DNA of 64,000 nt from Halorientalis litorea (GTDB taxonomy: Archaea > Halobacteriota > Halobacteria > Halobacteriales > Haloarculaceae), in the NCBI RefSeq assembly GCF_023028225.1, contig NZ_CP095484.1, positions 45,718 through 109,717 on the forward strand, given 5' to 3'. The notes below the pieces were generated by a model. That model saw only the letters and a list, made by a program, of their open reading frames with translations, searched no databases and was not told the DNA's origin. This document shows, in pieces, positions 8,376 through 17,098 of the stretch (position 1 is its first letter; the number at the start of each line of letters is the position of its first letter). A program made the translations under genes and the position numbers.

Positions 8376-8888
8376 CTACCCCGTTAGCTCCCCGTCGTCG
8401 AGTTCTTCATTTGCGACCTCGATCAGTTTCTGCAGTCTGTCGTCGAACTCGTCCTCGAACTCCGTATGTAGTGCGTCATCGTACATTCGAAGAGTTCGCC
8501 CTAGCCCAATCGCAGCAAGCCATTCTTGGAACTGGTTATTATTCATATCATCAACCGATTTACTCAATGCATTCGTGTTTGACCCCGTCGCCCAGAGCTG
8601 AAGAAGATCGAGGTCGTTGACCATCGCAAGACGAGCGAAATCCGCAAACGCGGCGCTCACCTCTCGAGAGAGTTGGGTATAGGAGACAGAATCTCGGTCA
8701 AGTTCCTGTTCACCGCCTAGTAGTTCATTGACGTACGAGAGCGAACGCAGTGACAGAAATCCATCTCTATCGACTGCCATTGGTGGATCGCTCTCCGATT
8801 CTGCGATCTCAGACAATGCCTGTCCACAAGATCCGCAGTAGTGGTGAACCGCCTTGACTTGGCTCCCACAATTCGGGCAGTAGGCCAT
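8376..8888 (-). CDS. Zinc-ribbon protein of unknown function
   Basis: This is a 170-residue protein. Its N-terminus carries a zinc ribbon, Cys4-x2-Cys7 and Cys18-x2-Cys21, of the kind found in many archaeal proteins (CPNCGS ... YCGSCG). The remaining 145 residues are acidic and mostly helical without a recognised motif. The start ATG at 8888 puts the first cysteine at residue 4, as is normal for such zinc ribbons. It is followed by 130 gene-free bases before xseA on the same strand, so joint transcription is possible but not shown. The zinc ribbon is directly visible; the function is unknown. Confidence 0.65.
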   Translation of the reverse strand: MAYCPNCGSQVKAVHHYCGSCGQALSEIAESESDPPMAVDRDGFLSLRSLSYVNELLGGEQELDRDSVSYTQLSREVSAAFADFARLAMVNDLDLLQLWATGSNTNALSKSVDDMNNNQFQEWLAAIGLGRTLRMYDDALHTEFEDEFDDRLQKLIEVANEELDDGELTG

Positions 8889-8959
8889 ACTGTGAGCTAC
8901 GAGTCAGACGTACTGAGGCTTTGCCGGTTTGGGAGATCGCCGTACGAATCTGAGGGGGC

Positions 8960-9012
8960 TTCCTTTTAGTTAGAGCTGTAGCGGAGTGGACTTTGTGAGC
9001 TTCTGACTTGAG
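8960..9012. repeat. Direct repeat flanking mcrBC, left copy
   Basis: This stretch resembles 12652-12703 on the other side of mcrBC, in the same orientation. The right part shares 13 identical bases TGAGCTTCTGACT (8996-9008), and the left part shares TTCC and TTTTA blocks. By eye about 70 percent of positions match. It could mark a module boundary or a duplicated insertion target. Confidence 0.65.
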
Positions 9013-9044
9013 TACCTCGAATCATCTCACGCACCGGGACAAGG

Positions 9045-9051
9045 TTATTTT
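9045..9051 (+). promoter_or_regulatory. TATA-like box for mcrB
   Basis: TTATTTT is centred about 28 bases before the mcrB ATG, the spacing expected for a leaderless archaeal transcript. A GGAGGT touches the ATG directly, too close to act as a normal ribosome binding site. Confidence 0.5.
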
Positions 9052-9075
9052 GTCCGTTCTGTCAATACCGGAGGT

Positions 9076-11415
9076 ATGGTTAATCTGGTTTCAGTAGGGG
9101 AATTCAATCTCGACGAAGGGGCCCTCCACGCGGCTGTCGATACGTACCTCGATTTCAAATCGACTGATGAGGACCAGAGAAATTGGACCCGAGAGGTTCT
9201 GAATAGCGGCCATTCGTGGCTCAATCAACGGGACCTGACTACGGACACGGTATCGGAATATACGTCAGAACTGAGAGAAGCAACGGGAGATGATCACCCA
9301 ATTCTGTCTGAGGAAGACTTCGACGACCTGGAAGCGAAGGTAGCTGACGACGCTGGAAATTTCGTCGAGGACCTGGTAGCGCTATTCGAAGATGAGAGTT
9401 CACTCGAAGATCGCATCGAGCGATTCAGGACGAATCAAGATATAGATCCCACGGTCATTAGTGCTCTCTTGGCGACTTCCGACCCCGACCAATATGTACT
9501 ATACGACGAGAAAGGCTTTGAGACGCTCATTCGTTACTTCACTGGGTTGCACAGTCCCGATCTCGGCGATCTCTCTGTCGGGAAAAGATACGAACTCTAT
9601 CGGGACTACTGTGCAACAATCCAGACGGACGTTTTGAGCGAGAAACTCGCTGACGCCACGCTCCAAGACGCTCAAGAGTTCGTAGGTACTGTAACGCACT
9701 CGGCGGAATGTAGATACAATTTCATTCTCAGATACCTCTTCAGACACACTAGCCGGTTAGAGGAGTTCGAGGACGAAACCTCTGTGTTCCTCGACGAAAT
9801 TCGCACGCTACCACAGGCATTTCTCAGAGATCAGCTTGAGGCGTACGAAGGACGCCAGAAAATAGCCAAAATCCGGTACGATGTGCTCGATGCCATCCTT
9901 GACGGTGAATCCGTAGATATCGACGAAATCGCCGCACGAGAGAACGCAAACCACGAGAAGAACATTATGAACTCGTGGGACGACTACAAGATCCTCGCTC
10001 AGATTTACTACAACTATGCCAAAGACCGTGTAGAGTCGTATATCGAGGATTTGCTCGATTATCTACGAAACGAGATAGACGCTGACCAACTGTCTACTCA
10101 CTACGTCACCTACCAAGGCGCAACCAACATCCCGAGTACTCGCTCGTGGGCTGTTCTGTATCCGAGCGTTCTCGGAGATCACAAATCGGCATATCAACTG
10201 TACATCTATTTCTATCCCAACGAGATTGAATACGGGATCGATAACGGGAGCGACGTCCCTCGAAAGGAATACGATGACGAGTCGTTCGAGTCTGAAGACG
10301 AAATATCGATCCAGAGCGTGGTCGAAGCGTACAGAGAACGGCTGGACACGTTCTGGAGGTGGAACGAAGAACTGATCGAAGAACCGGACTCCGCAGAGTA
10401 CGACGAGTTACCGTGGTTCGAGACCGTCGAAAAACATCTCCAGCGCAAGAAACAGATCGTTTTCCACGGCCCACCAGGAACCGGGAAGACCTATGGAGCG
10501 CTCAACTTCGCCAAGTGGTGGATAGACAGGGGGCTGGACGAGCAAGACCACTTCGACGACGCTGTCGAGGACCGCCTTCGGATGGTAACGTTCCATCCGA
10601 CGTTTTCGTATGAAGACTTCATTGAGGGGATAACGGCGAAGACCCGTGACGGCGACCTCGTGTACGAACCCGAGGCTGGCGTGTTCAAAGAGATGGCTGA
10701 GGACGCCGTCGAGGCCTACGAAGACGCCGACTCGAAAGCAGATGCCCCCAGATACATCCTCATCATCGACGAAGTGAACCGGGGAAACATCCCGAAGATC
10801 TTCGGTGAGACGATCACCCTCATCGAGAACGACAAGCGACTCGGTGAGCCGAACGAGATGAGAGACGAGCTGCCACATTCAGAGGACCGGCTCGTAGTGC
10901 CCCCGAACCTCTACATCATCGGGACGATGAACACGGCCGATCGGTCAATCGCCCTTGTCGATGCCGCGATACGTCGGCGATTCCGATTTCGACACTTCCC
11001 GCCGAACTACGAAGTTCTCTACGACGAACTTGGCTTCGATGGTGAACAGGACGTCAAAACCAAGGCGTCAGTCGAGGAGGGAGAGGACCTCGGTGCTCTT
11101 TCCATTCTCGCACTCAGTGCTATCAACGAACGTATTCGGGACAGTGGGAACCTCGGGAAAGGCAAACAGGTCGGTCACTCCTACCTCATCGGTGGGACGA
11201 CGGACGAGCGCCTCGTAGAGTCCTGGAAGAACGAGATACTCCCTCTGCTCGATGAGTACTACTTTGGAGACATGGAGCGGCTTAAAGAGCACATATTCGA
11301 TGGCGGGGGTGAGAGCCTCTTCAACTGGAAGGAACAGCGGATCGCCGATTTCGATTCCGACGCTCTCCGTGCCGCGCTTTCCGAACTCGTTGGCGAGGAT
11401 GGTGAAGTGGAGTGA
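9076..11415 (+). CDS. mcrB: McrB-type AAA+ GTPase of a modification-dependent restriction system
   Basis: This is a 779-residue protein. The first 440 residues are a helical N-terminal region without a domain I can name; in McrB proteins this part recognises modified DNA. The C-terminal AAA+ domain shows Walker A GPPGTGKT (465-472), Walker B IIDEVNRG (about D565) and the McrB signature MNTADRS (618-624), followed by AIRRRFRF. McrB hydrolyses GTP and drives translocation for the McrC nuclease, cutting modified foreign DNA. The downstream mcrC start overlaps the stop by 4 bases. The N-terminus is longer than in E. coli McrB and may define a different target. The family call is strong; the substrate is not known. 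Confidence 0.88.
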   Translation: MVNLVSVGEFNLDEGALHAAVDTYLDFKSTDEDQRNWTREVLNSGHSWLNQRDLTTDTVSEYTSELREATGDDHPILSEEDFDDLEAKVADDAGNFVEDLVALFEDESSLEDRIERFRTNQDIDPTVISALLATSDPDQYVLYDEKGFETLIRYFTGLHSPDLGDLSVGKRYELYRDYCATIQTDVLSEKLADATLQDAQEFVGTVTHSAECRYNFILRYLFRHTSRLEEFEDETSVFLDEIRTLPQAFLRDQLEAYEGRQKIAKIRYDVLDAILDGESVDIDEIAARENANHEKNIMNSWDDYKILAQIYYNYAKDRVESYIEDLLDYLRNEIDADQLSTHYVTYQGATNIPSTRSWAVLYPSVLGDHKSAYQLYIYFYPNEIEYGIDNGSDVPRKEYDDESFESEDEISIQSVVEAYRERLDTFWRWNEELIEEPDSAEYDELPWFETVEKHLQRKKQIVFHGPPGTGKTYGALNFAKWWIDRGLDEQDHFDDAVEDRLRMVTFHPTFSYEDFIEGITAKTRDGDLVYEPEAGVFKEMAEDAVEAYEDADSKADAPRYILIIDEVNRGNIPKIFGETITLIENDKRLGEPNEMRDELPHSEDRLVVPPNLYIIGTMNTADRSIALVDAAIRRRFRFRHFPPNYEVLYDELGFDGEQDVKTKASVEEGEDLGALSILALSAINERIRDSGNLGKGKQVGHSYLIGGTTDERLVESWKNEILPLLDEYYFGDMERLKEHIFDGGGESLFNWKEQRIADFDSDALRAALSELVGEDGEVE

Positions 11416-12614
11416 CAACTGCTGACCTGATAGAACTGTCCGAGTACGACGAATCAGACCCAATCGACCTGTCCGATGACGATATCGAGATGGTCGAATC
11501 ACAGGTCGATGGATTACGAGTGGAGTACAGACGAGGCAAACAGGTCGTACTGCACACGGATCATCGAGTCGGAGTCGTTGCCCTCCCTGATGGACCCACT
11601 ATTGAGATACAACCGAAAATCGGGGAGCCGAACCTAGTCACGCTGCTACGATATGCAAACGGGACAGAACCAACCCATCTCTCACACGAAACGGAACTCG
11701 AAAGCGGGACGAATTTTGTGGACACGATAGCAGCCCTGTTTCTCGAAGAACTGGAAACAGTTCTGTCTCAGGGCCTTAGGAGAGAGTACGTCGATGTAGA
11801 AGGAACAGAAGAGTATCTCCGGGGCAGATTGAACGTCCAGAGACAGCTCGCAGGAGGTCCCGGTAAGACGGATTTCGAGTGCGATTACGACGAATTCACC
11901 TACGATACCACGCTAAACCAGACGATTCTCTGCGTTGCGAACACGCTGTCGTCGCTGGTGGATAGCACCGAGATCGCTGGCGAACTACGCGAATACGAAT
12001 CGCGGCTTAGACGACGAGTGACGCTCCGCGAAGTTTCGATCGAGGAAGCCGAACGGATCGAACTGACTCGCCTTACTGATTACTATGGGAAGGTTCTGGC
12101 CTTGTCTCGGCTCGTGCTGAAACACATCTACATCGAAGACATCGTCGCCGGTGAGGGTGCATCGTACTCCCTGTTGATCGGAATGAATGAGGTGTTCGAA
12201 AAGGTAGTGGAGAGAACGGCACGCGAAACCGTGGACGAACGAGATGGCTGGAGCGTAGAAGGGCAGGCTCGAACCGACAATCTACTCAGGGGAAATCCGT
12301 CGATTCGTATGCGACCTGATTTCGTAGTCAAACGCCACGGTGAGCCGGTATTGGTCGGGGACGCCAAGTGGAAGACCGGCGTCAAGAATAACGACGTCTA
12401 TCAGGTCGTAGCGTACCAGACAGCCTATGATGCGCCAGGTGTGCTGGTCTATCCAGACAACGATGGTGCTGTTGAGAATGACTACTCCGTGAAGAACGGG
12501 CATAGTTTATCGATGTTGGAGCTACCGACAGGGGTGAATACTGCAGACGTTGGTGAATTTGGTCGAGAAAACGTTGAGCGATTTTTCGATTTTCTCTCCC
12601 GGACTGTAGGTTGA
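11412..12614 (+). CDS. mcrC: McrC-type PD-(D/E)xK nuclease subunit
   Basis: This 400-residue protein starts at a GTG inside the mcrB stop (GTGA overlap), which implies coupled translation. The N-terminal part has the McrC-like beta-rich section with IEIQPKIG, thought to contact McrB. The C-terminal nuclease domain shows NEVFEKVVER, then RPDFVV (Asp303) and GDAKWK (Asp317-x-Lys319), the PD-(D/E)xK catalytic set. McrC cleaves DNA when activated by McrB. The length and order fit the family well and all catalytic residues are present, so the system looks intact. Confidence 0.88.
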   Translation: MTTADLIELSEYDESDPIDLSDDDIEMVESQVDGLRVEYRRGKQVVLHTDHRVGVVALPDGPTIEIQPKIGEPNLVTLLRYANGTEPTHLSHETELESGTNFVDTIAALFLEELETVLSQGLRREYVDVEGTEEYLRGRLNVQRQLAGGPGKTDFECDYDEFTYDTTLNQTILCVANTLSSLVDSTEIAGELREYESRLRRRVTLREVSIEEAERIELTRLTDYYGKVLALSRLVLKHIYIEDIVAGEGASYSLLIGMNEVFEKVVERTARETVDERDGWSVEGQARTDNLLRGNPSIRMRPDFVVKRHGEPVLVGDAKWKTGVKNNDVYQVVAYQTAYDAPGVLVYPDNDGAVENDYSVKNGHSLSMLELPTGVNTADVGEFGRENVERFFDFLSRTVG

Positions 12615-12651
12615 CAACTCGGAGGGAGGAGTCGTGAACTGTCGAACCGAA

Positions 12652-12703
12652 TTCCCTTTTACTCGGAGTTGTGGCCGCGGGCTTCATGAGCTTCTGACTG
12701 GAG
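12652..12703. repeat. Direct repeat flanking mcrBC, right copy
   Basis: This is the partner of 8960-9012. The identical core TGAGCTTCTGACT is at 12687-12699. It lies in the 160-base gap between mcrC and the convergent gene at 12775, where I see nothing else. Confidence 0.65.
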
Positions 12704-12774
12704 CTTCGTTGAGGAGAGTCAAACCAAATTAGGAATCCTATCGTGTGTAGCAGGGATCTGATCTTGGATCGATC

Positions 12775-13692
12775 TCAGAGTGAATCTCGGACTAAATCGT
12801 CGAACTCAATCAGTATCTGCTCAGGAACAAACTGTTCGAAGGCTACCCACCCGTCCGGAAATCCAATTGTTACTCGCGGATGTAGCGGTTCGCCGTGTTC
12901 CATCGAGCGGACGTCAGTCGGGACGGTGACGAGTCCCGATGCCGCGTTGAGTTCCGTGTCACCTCGCTGGAGAAGGTCCTCGACGATCGCGTCGGTACGA
13001 ACGTCGGCTACGTTTCCAGCTTCTGGATCCTTTGACCGAACTTCGATCTCTCGCGTGCTGTCCCGTGGGTTCGTATTTCTCAATCGAAGTGTCGAATATC
13101 CATCGACACAGGCATCTTCGAACCGGCCGCGGAATCCGGAGTCGAGAAAGGAAATTCGGGTCGCATCATCCAGGCCAAGATAACTTAGCACAGCTTGCAA
13201 GGTCGCATCTGCGGTACTGTCGTCGGAAGCCCGAACAGCGAGGAGCTGGGTCCTCGGTTTGAACGTCGCGACGGTCGTTTCCCGGTCGTCAGGTGCGAGT
13301 GTGAGTTGTGTTTGTGAACCCGTTTCCGGCACCTGGCAGATGACGTAGATACGGTCGTGGTCCCTGATTGCAGTCTCGACATCTGGGCCGTATGCTCCAG
13401 AGGAACTCTCGTTATTGTTTCGTCCGAGGGCGTCATCGGAGGAGAGTCGGTGCAAGCCGTTGACCCGATAGTAATAGACGGTGTGTTCGCCGGCGAATCT
13501 GAGTTCGGAAGCGGCTCGCCGGAGTTCCACCTCGGATAGCTCGTCGAGGAAACTCTCGAAATTCTTGTCGTCGACGTCGATGGAGATCTCAGCTGCTTGG
13601 AGGACACGCCGGCGAGCGGCTTGGGTTGGTAGACTCTGTATTAATTTTTGTGGCGTAGATTCGTTTCCGCTAAGATCAATAGGGTCTTTCAT
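12775..13692 (-). CDS. Unrecognised protein downstream of the TBP gene
   Basis: This is a 305-residue acidic protein with no membrane segment. The N-terminal third is helical and Arg/Glu-rich. The rest looks like alternating beta strands and helices, with one recognisable stretch around YYYRVNGLHRL. I cannot assign a family. The ATG at 13692 lies 15 bases after the TBP stop on the same strand, so the two are probably one transcript. The gene converges on mcrC. A link to TBP-dependent transcription control is suggested only by this pairing. There are no cysteine clusters, nuclease signatures or Walker motifs. Confidence 0.6.
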   Translation of the reverse strand: MKDPIDLSGNESTPQKLIQSLPTQAARRRVLQAAEISIDVDDKNFESFLDELSEVELRRAASELRFAGEHTVYYYRVNGLHRLSSDDALGRNNNESSSGAYGPDVETAIRDHDRIYVICQVPETGSQTQLTLAPDDRETTVATFKPRTQLLAVRASDDSTADATLQAVLSYLGLDDATRISFLDSGFRGRFEDACVDGYSTLRLRNTNPRDSTREIEVRSKDPEAGNVADVRTDAIVEDLLQRGDTELNAASGLVTVPTDVRSMEHGEPLHPRVTIGFPDGWVAFEQFVPEQILIEFDDLVRDSL

Positions 13693-13707
13693 GTATCGTG
13701 TTCCAAG

Positions 13708-14241
13708 TCACATTATTGATTTTAATGACTCGATAGCAGCTTTTGCAATTTGCTCAGTTTCGCTACCCGTGGCTATCACCTTGCCACTAGAGAATATCAG
13801 TAGAACGCACGAATGACTGGGTGGTCTGTAAATCAGCCCTGGAAACTGCTCAGGTTCGTATTCTGTATTTTCTAGCCCAAGTTTAATGGCAAGTTTGCCA
13901 AGATCTATATTCTTGCTGAGATCATCGGTACAAACGACATTTCGAATTACAAAATTCGGATCTACGGGTTCTTCAATAATACCTAGGTTGGTAAACTCAT
14001 TTAATAACTTATTTTTCGCAGTTTCAATCTCCTCAATGGATCTAGCACCACGGATCGCATAAGTGCCTGTCCGGTAAACCAAAATCAAGGAATTATTAGA
14101 CTCTAATTGAAGCGTCGGCGGTGCTGGTCGATGTTCATCGTCATATTTTGCTTGTTGAATATCATTAGCTACCTCAACCAAATCAATCTCTACTTGTAGG
14201 TCCCCGGATCCAACCACATTCACAATATTGGTGCTTCCCAT
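13708..14241 (-). CDS. tbp: TATA-binding protein paralogue (orphan TBP)
   Basis: This 177-residue protein has the two-repeat saddle layout of TBP. Repeat 1 begins NIVNVVGSGDLQVEIDL. Repeat 2 runs from about residue 97 and carries NVVCTDDLSKNIDLGKLA, then YEPEQFPGLIYR and LIFSSGKVIATGS, close to archaeal TBP consensus. Repeat 1 is more divergent: the expected YEPEQFPGL-like segment reads YDDEHRPAPPTL, so DNA contacts of that half may be altered. The ATG at 14241 is used rather than the upstream TTG. TBP binds TATA boxes and recruits TFB and RNA polymerase. The gene is AT-rich beside GC-rich neighbours. It is divergent from the first methyltransferase gene and could control island promoters; that is inference. 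Confidence 0.85.
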   Translation of the reverse strand: MGSTNIVNVVGSGDLQVEIDLVEVANDIQQAKYDDEHRPAPPTLQLESNNSLILVYRTGTYAIRGARSIEEIETAKNKLLNEFTNLGIIEEPVDPNFVIRNVVCTDDLSKNIDLGKLAIKLGLENTEYEPEQFPGLIYRPPSHSCVLLIFSSGKVIATGSETEQIAKAAIESLKSIM

Positions 14242-14402
14242 GTGCAAGATGCTTGGCTACTCTATTTTCAGCAGAGACATAGAGATTGTCCTATCTAATC
14301 TGGATTTCTGGAATAGAGCCACTGAGCATCCTCTCTGATTAGAATTTGGTCAATGGATCCTACATATGCGCCACACAGTAACCGATGCGCTGTAGTACCA
14401 GT

Positions 14403-14410
14403 TTTATATA
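14403..14410 (+). promoter_or_regulatory. TATA-like box for the first DUF1156 methyltransferase
   Basis: TTTATATA lies about 32 bases before the chosen ATG at 14438. It sits in the 196-base divergent gap between this gene and the TBP gene. Confidence 0.5.
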
Positions 14411-14437
14411 TCCCTCGTGAAAATGGAAGGACATCTG

Positions 14438-17098
14438 ATGTCCGGACAGCAACCTCGCCAAGAAAACCGCCCTGAGCTTCCGATCGAACGTGGTTTTCCG
14501 ATCGAACGTGTGAACGAGATCGCAGAGAAAGAGAGTCGGGCGAAACAATACTATCGGCCTATTTATACGATGCACAAATGGTGGGCACGCCGTCCGGGGT
14601 GTCTCTTCCGTGCAATCACGATGTATTCACTTTTGGATGAGGAAACGACACCTGATGATGTCGCTGTCTACGAACCTGGCGAAAATCAACAGCTCGGGAG
14701 TAATGGATTAAGCGAGACTGACCTAGTTGAGGCTCTCGGCAATGTCGATATGGATGATCCGGAGTCTTTGTGGGAGTTTTATCCTAAGGATGTTCGGATA
14801 AAAGATAAGAAAATTCTAGACCCATTCATGGGGGGCGGAACTTCACTTGTAGAAGCCTCCCGTTTTGGAGTTGATTCAGTTGGTATGGATCTTAACCCTG
14901 TCGCCTGGTTCGTTACAAAAAAGGAGCTAGACGCTGGCCGAACTGATGTCGACGAACTGGAGGCAGCCTTTGAAAAAGTCAAGGCAGACGTTGCGGCTGA
15001 AATTCTAGAATACTATCGTACCCCCTGTCCGAACGGTGATCACCATGCTGATGTAATGTATAACTTATGGGTAAAAGAATTAGACTGCGTTTCATGTGGG
15101 CATACTATTCCACTTTTCAAGGACTATCGGGTGGCCGCTGGACGCTACGAAAACGATGATAAATATAATGTTCTTTGTCCAAATTGCAATGATGTAACTC
15201 TCGTAAATGACTGGCAAGATGAAAGCAACTGCAACAGCTGCAACCATCAATTCACTCCGAAAAATGGTAATGTTTCGAGGGGAGGTTACTACAACTGTCC
15301 CGAATGTGGGCAAAAAGAGTCAATCACTGACGCAATAGCTGATCAAGGAAAGGCGGATCAACGACTCTATGCAATTGAATACTATTGTGAGCACTGTGAT
15401 GATCAGGGCCGACAAAAAAGTGCTTACAAAGGCTACAAGAAGGCAGAACCCGCTGATAAGCAACTCTTCGAGGAGGCAAAGCGTGATTGGAAAACTAGAA
15501 CAGATCTTCATGAGTATGTTCCAAAAGAAGAAATCCCAGAAGGTGCGATTACTGCAGCGTCGTCAGTGAGTGGGAACGATGTTTTCCAACATGGGTTCTC
15601 AAAGTGGACAGACATGTTCAATGAAAGGCAACTCCTATGTCTCTCTACGCTTCTTCGCTCTATAGAGAAAGTTGAAAACCAAAATACGAAAGAATATCTA
15701 TTACTTGCGTTCTCTGAGGCACTGAATTTTAACACAATGATGGTTCCCTATCAGGCAGGACGGAACCATACGAATCACTTATTTAAGACGAATTCTTTCG
15801 ATCCACCACAGAAATCTTCTGAGGGGAATCTTTGGGGGACGAAATTTGGCATCGGTCGATTCCAAAGCACATTTGATATGATTTCTACCGCCATCGAATA
15901 TGCAAAATCCCCGACTGATAGGTATGTTGAGAATGGCGAGACGGTGGAAACAAAAGGATTTGGGCAACCAATAGGCGAAAATTCAAAAGTCTATCAAGAC
16001 GATATGCGGAATATTACCGCTGAGAACGAGTATGATGCAGTAATTACTGACCCACCATATTATGACAATATAATCTATTCTGAAGTTGCCGACTACTACT
16101 ATGTCTGGCAAAAGATAATTCTTGAAGACGATTACCCAGGATTCGACCAAGAACAGACCCCGCGTGCGGAGTCAATCGTCACTAATCCGTATCTGGACAA
16201 GACGGCAGAAGACTTTGAACACGAAATGGGTGAAGCACTCTCAGTAATTAACCGTGCTTTAAAACAAGAGGGAACGCTCGCATTCACCTATCACCACAGC
16301 GATCAGGAATCCTGGGGTGAACTCCTAGAATCTCTGTGTAATAATAACTTTGAGGTCACCGCAACTTATCCAATTAATTCGGATATGCGGAAATTCATTG
16401 GTGGCGAATCAGTCGCATTTGATATTGTTATTGTTGCACGTCCGACTGAAGATAGACGCCCGACTTCCTGGGACTCGCTCCGCCGCCATATTGTCCGGAC
16501 TGCCAGAGAAACTCGTGAAACTCTTGAGGAACACCGTGAACTTGCGGGAGGAGATATTGGTGTCATTGAGATGGGTGAATGTTTCCAAGTGTATTCAAAA
16601 CATCATGGCGAGGTTCACCGCGCCGGCGAAGTAATGTCGGCAAAAGAAGTTGTTGACGAAATCTATGGTATTATTCAGGATAACGATCGAGGTGAACAAG
16701 ATATCTATCGAGATCTCCTCGAAGAACACAATCCAACATATAATGATTTAAACAAGCATCTCAAGCGCTCAGACGCTTCGGAAGAGCAGATGAAAGAGAT
16801 GGAGTTGTTCCGTATAGAGGGTGGTGATTTCATACTCTGCCAATGGGACGATGAAAAGCGACAGGCATACGTCCAAAGTAAGGTAGAGGAGGGCAATGGC
16901 GATCTTACCGACCTCGACAAAGCACACTTCCTCCGTTACCACTTCGAGCAGGGAAAAGACCCGAAGGAATACCTCGAACGCTGGAACGATGACGAACTCC
17001 GTGAGCTTTGCGAGGGCCTCGCAGAAGCGACTGGTGACGAGACCTACCTAACGATGATTGGCGTGGATATGTCGCTTGATGCGTTCGGCGACGAATAA
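14438..17098 (+). CDS. Zn-ribbon adenine DNA methyltransferase, DUF1156/COG1743 type, copy 1
   Basis: This is an 886-residue protein. The ATG at 14438 is chosen because the N-terminus (MSGQQ ... LPIERGFPIERVNEIA) then aligns with the other two copies; GTG 14417 and ATG 14423 are alternatives. Features in order: MHKWWARR (about 45-52), SAM-binding DPFMGGGT (128-135), a cysteine-rich Zn-binding region with several CxxC pairs (about 196-320), a variable segment (about 420-470), catalytic DPPYYDN (538-544), then a helical C-terminus. The order motif I, insert, motif IV is alpha-like for N6-adenine methylases. It probably protects self DNA in a restriction-like system. The next gene overlaps the stop by one base. 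The body is AT-rich while the last 200 bases are GC-rich, suggesting recombination. Confidence 0.85.
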   Translation: MSGQQPRQENRPELPIERGFPIERVNEIAEKESRAKQYYRPIYTMHKWWARRPGCLFRAITMYSLLDEETTPDDVAVYEPGENQQLGSNGLSETDLVEALGNVDMDDPESLWEFYPKDVRIKDKKILDPFMGGGTSLVEASRFGVDSVGMDLNPVAWFVTKKELDAGRTDVDELEAAFEKVKADVAAEILEYYRTPCPNGDHHADVMYNLWVKELDCVSCGHTIPLFKDYRVAAGRYENDDKYNVLCPNCNDVTLVNDWQDESNCNSCNHQFTPKNGNVSRGGYYNCPECGQKESITDAIADQGKADQRLYAIEYYCEHCDDQGRQKSAYKGYKKAEPADKQLFEEAKRDWKTRTDLHEYVPKEEIPEGAITAASSVSGNDVFQHGFSKWTDMFNERQLLCLSTLLRSIEKVENQNTKEYLLLAFSEALNFNTMMVPYQAGRNHTNHLFKTNSFDPPQKSSEGNLWGTKFGIGRFQSTFDMISTAIEYAKSPTDRYVENGETVETKGFGQPIGENSKVYQDDMRNITAENEYDAVITDPPYYDNIIYSEVADYYYVWQKIILEDDYPGFDQEQTPRAESIVTNPYLDKTAEDFEHEMGEALSVINRALKQEGTLAFTYHHSDQESWGELLESLCNNNFEVTATYPINSDMRKFIGGESVAFDIVIVARPTEDRRPTSWDSLRRHIVRTARETRETLEEHRELAGGDIGVIEMGECFQVYSKHHGEVHRAGEVMSAKEVVDEIYGIIQDNDRGEQDIYRDLLEEHNPTYNDLNKHLKRSDASEEQMKEMELFRIEGGDFILCQWDDEKRQAYVQSKVEEGNGDLTDLDKAHFLRYHFEQGKDPKEYLERWNDDELRELCEGLAEATGDETYLTMIGVDMSLDAFGDE

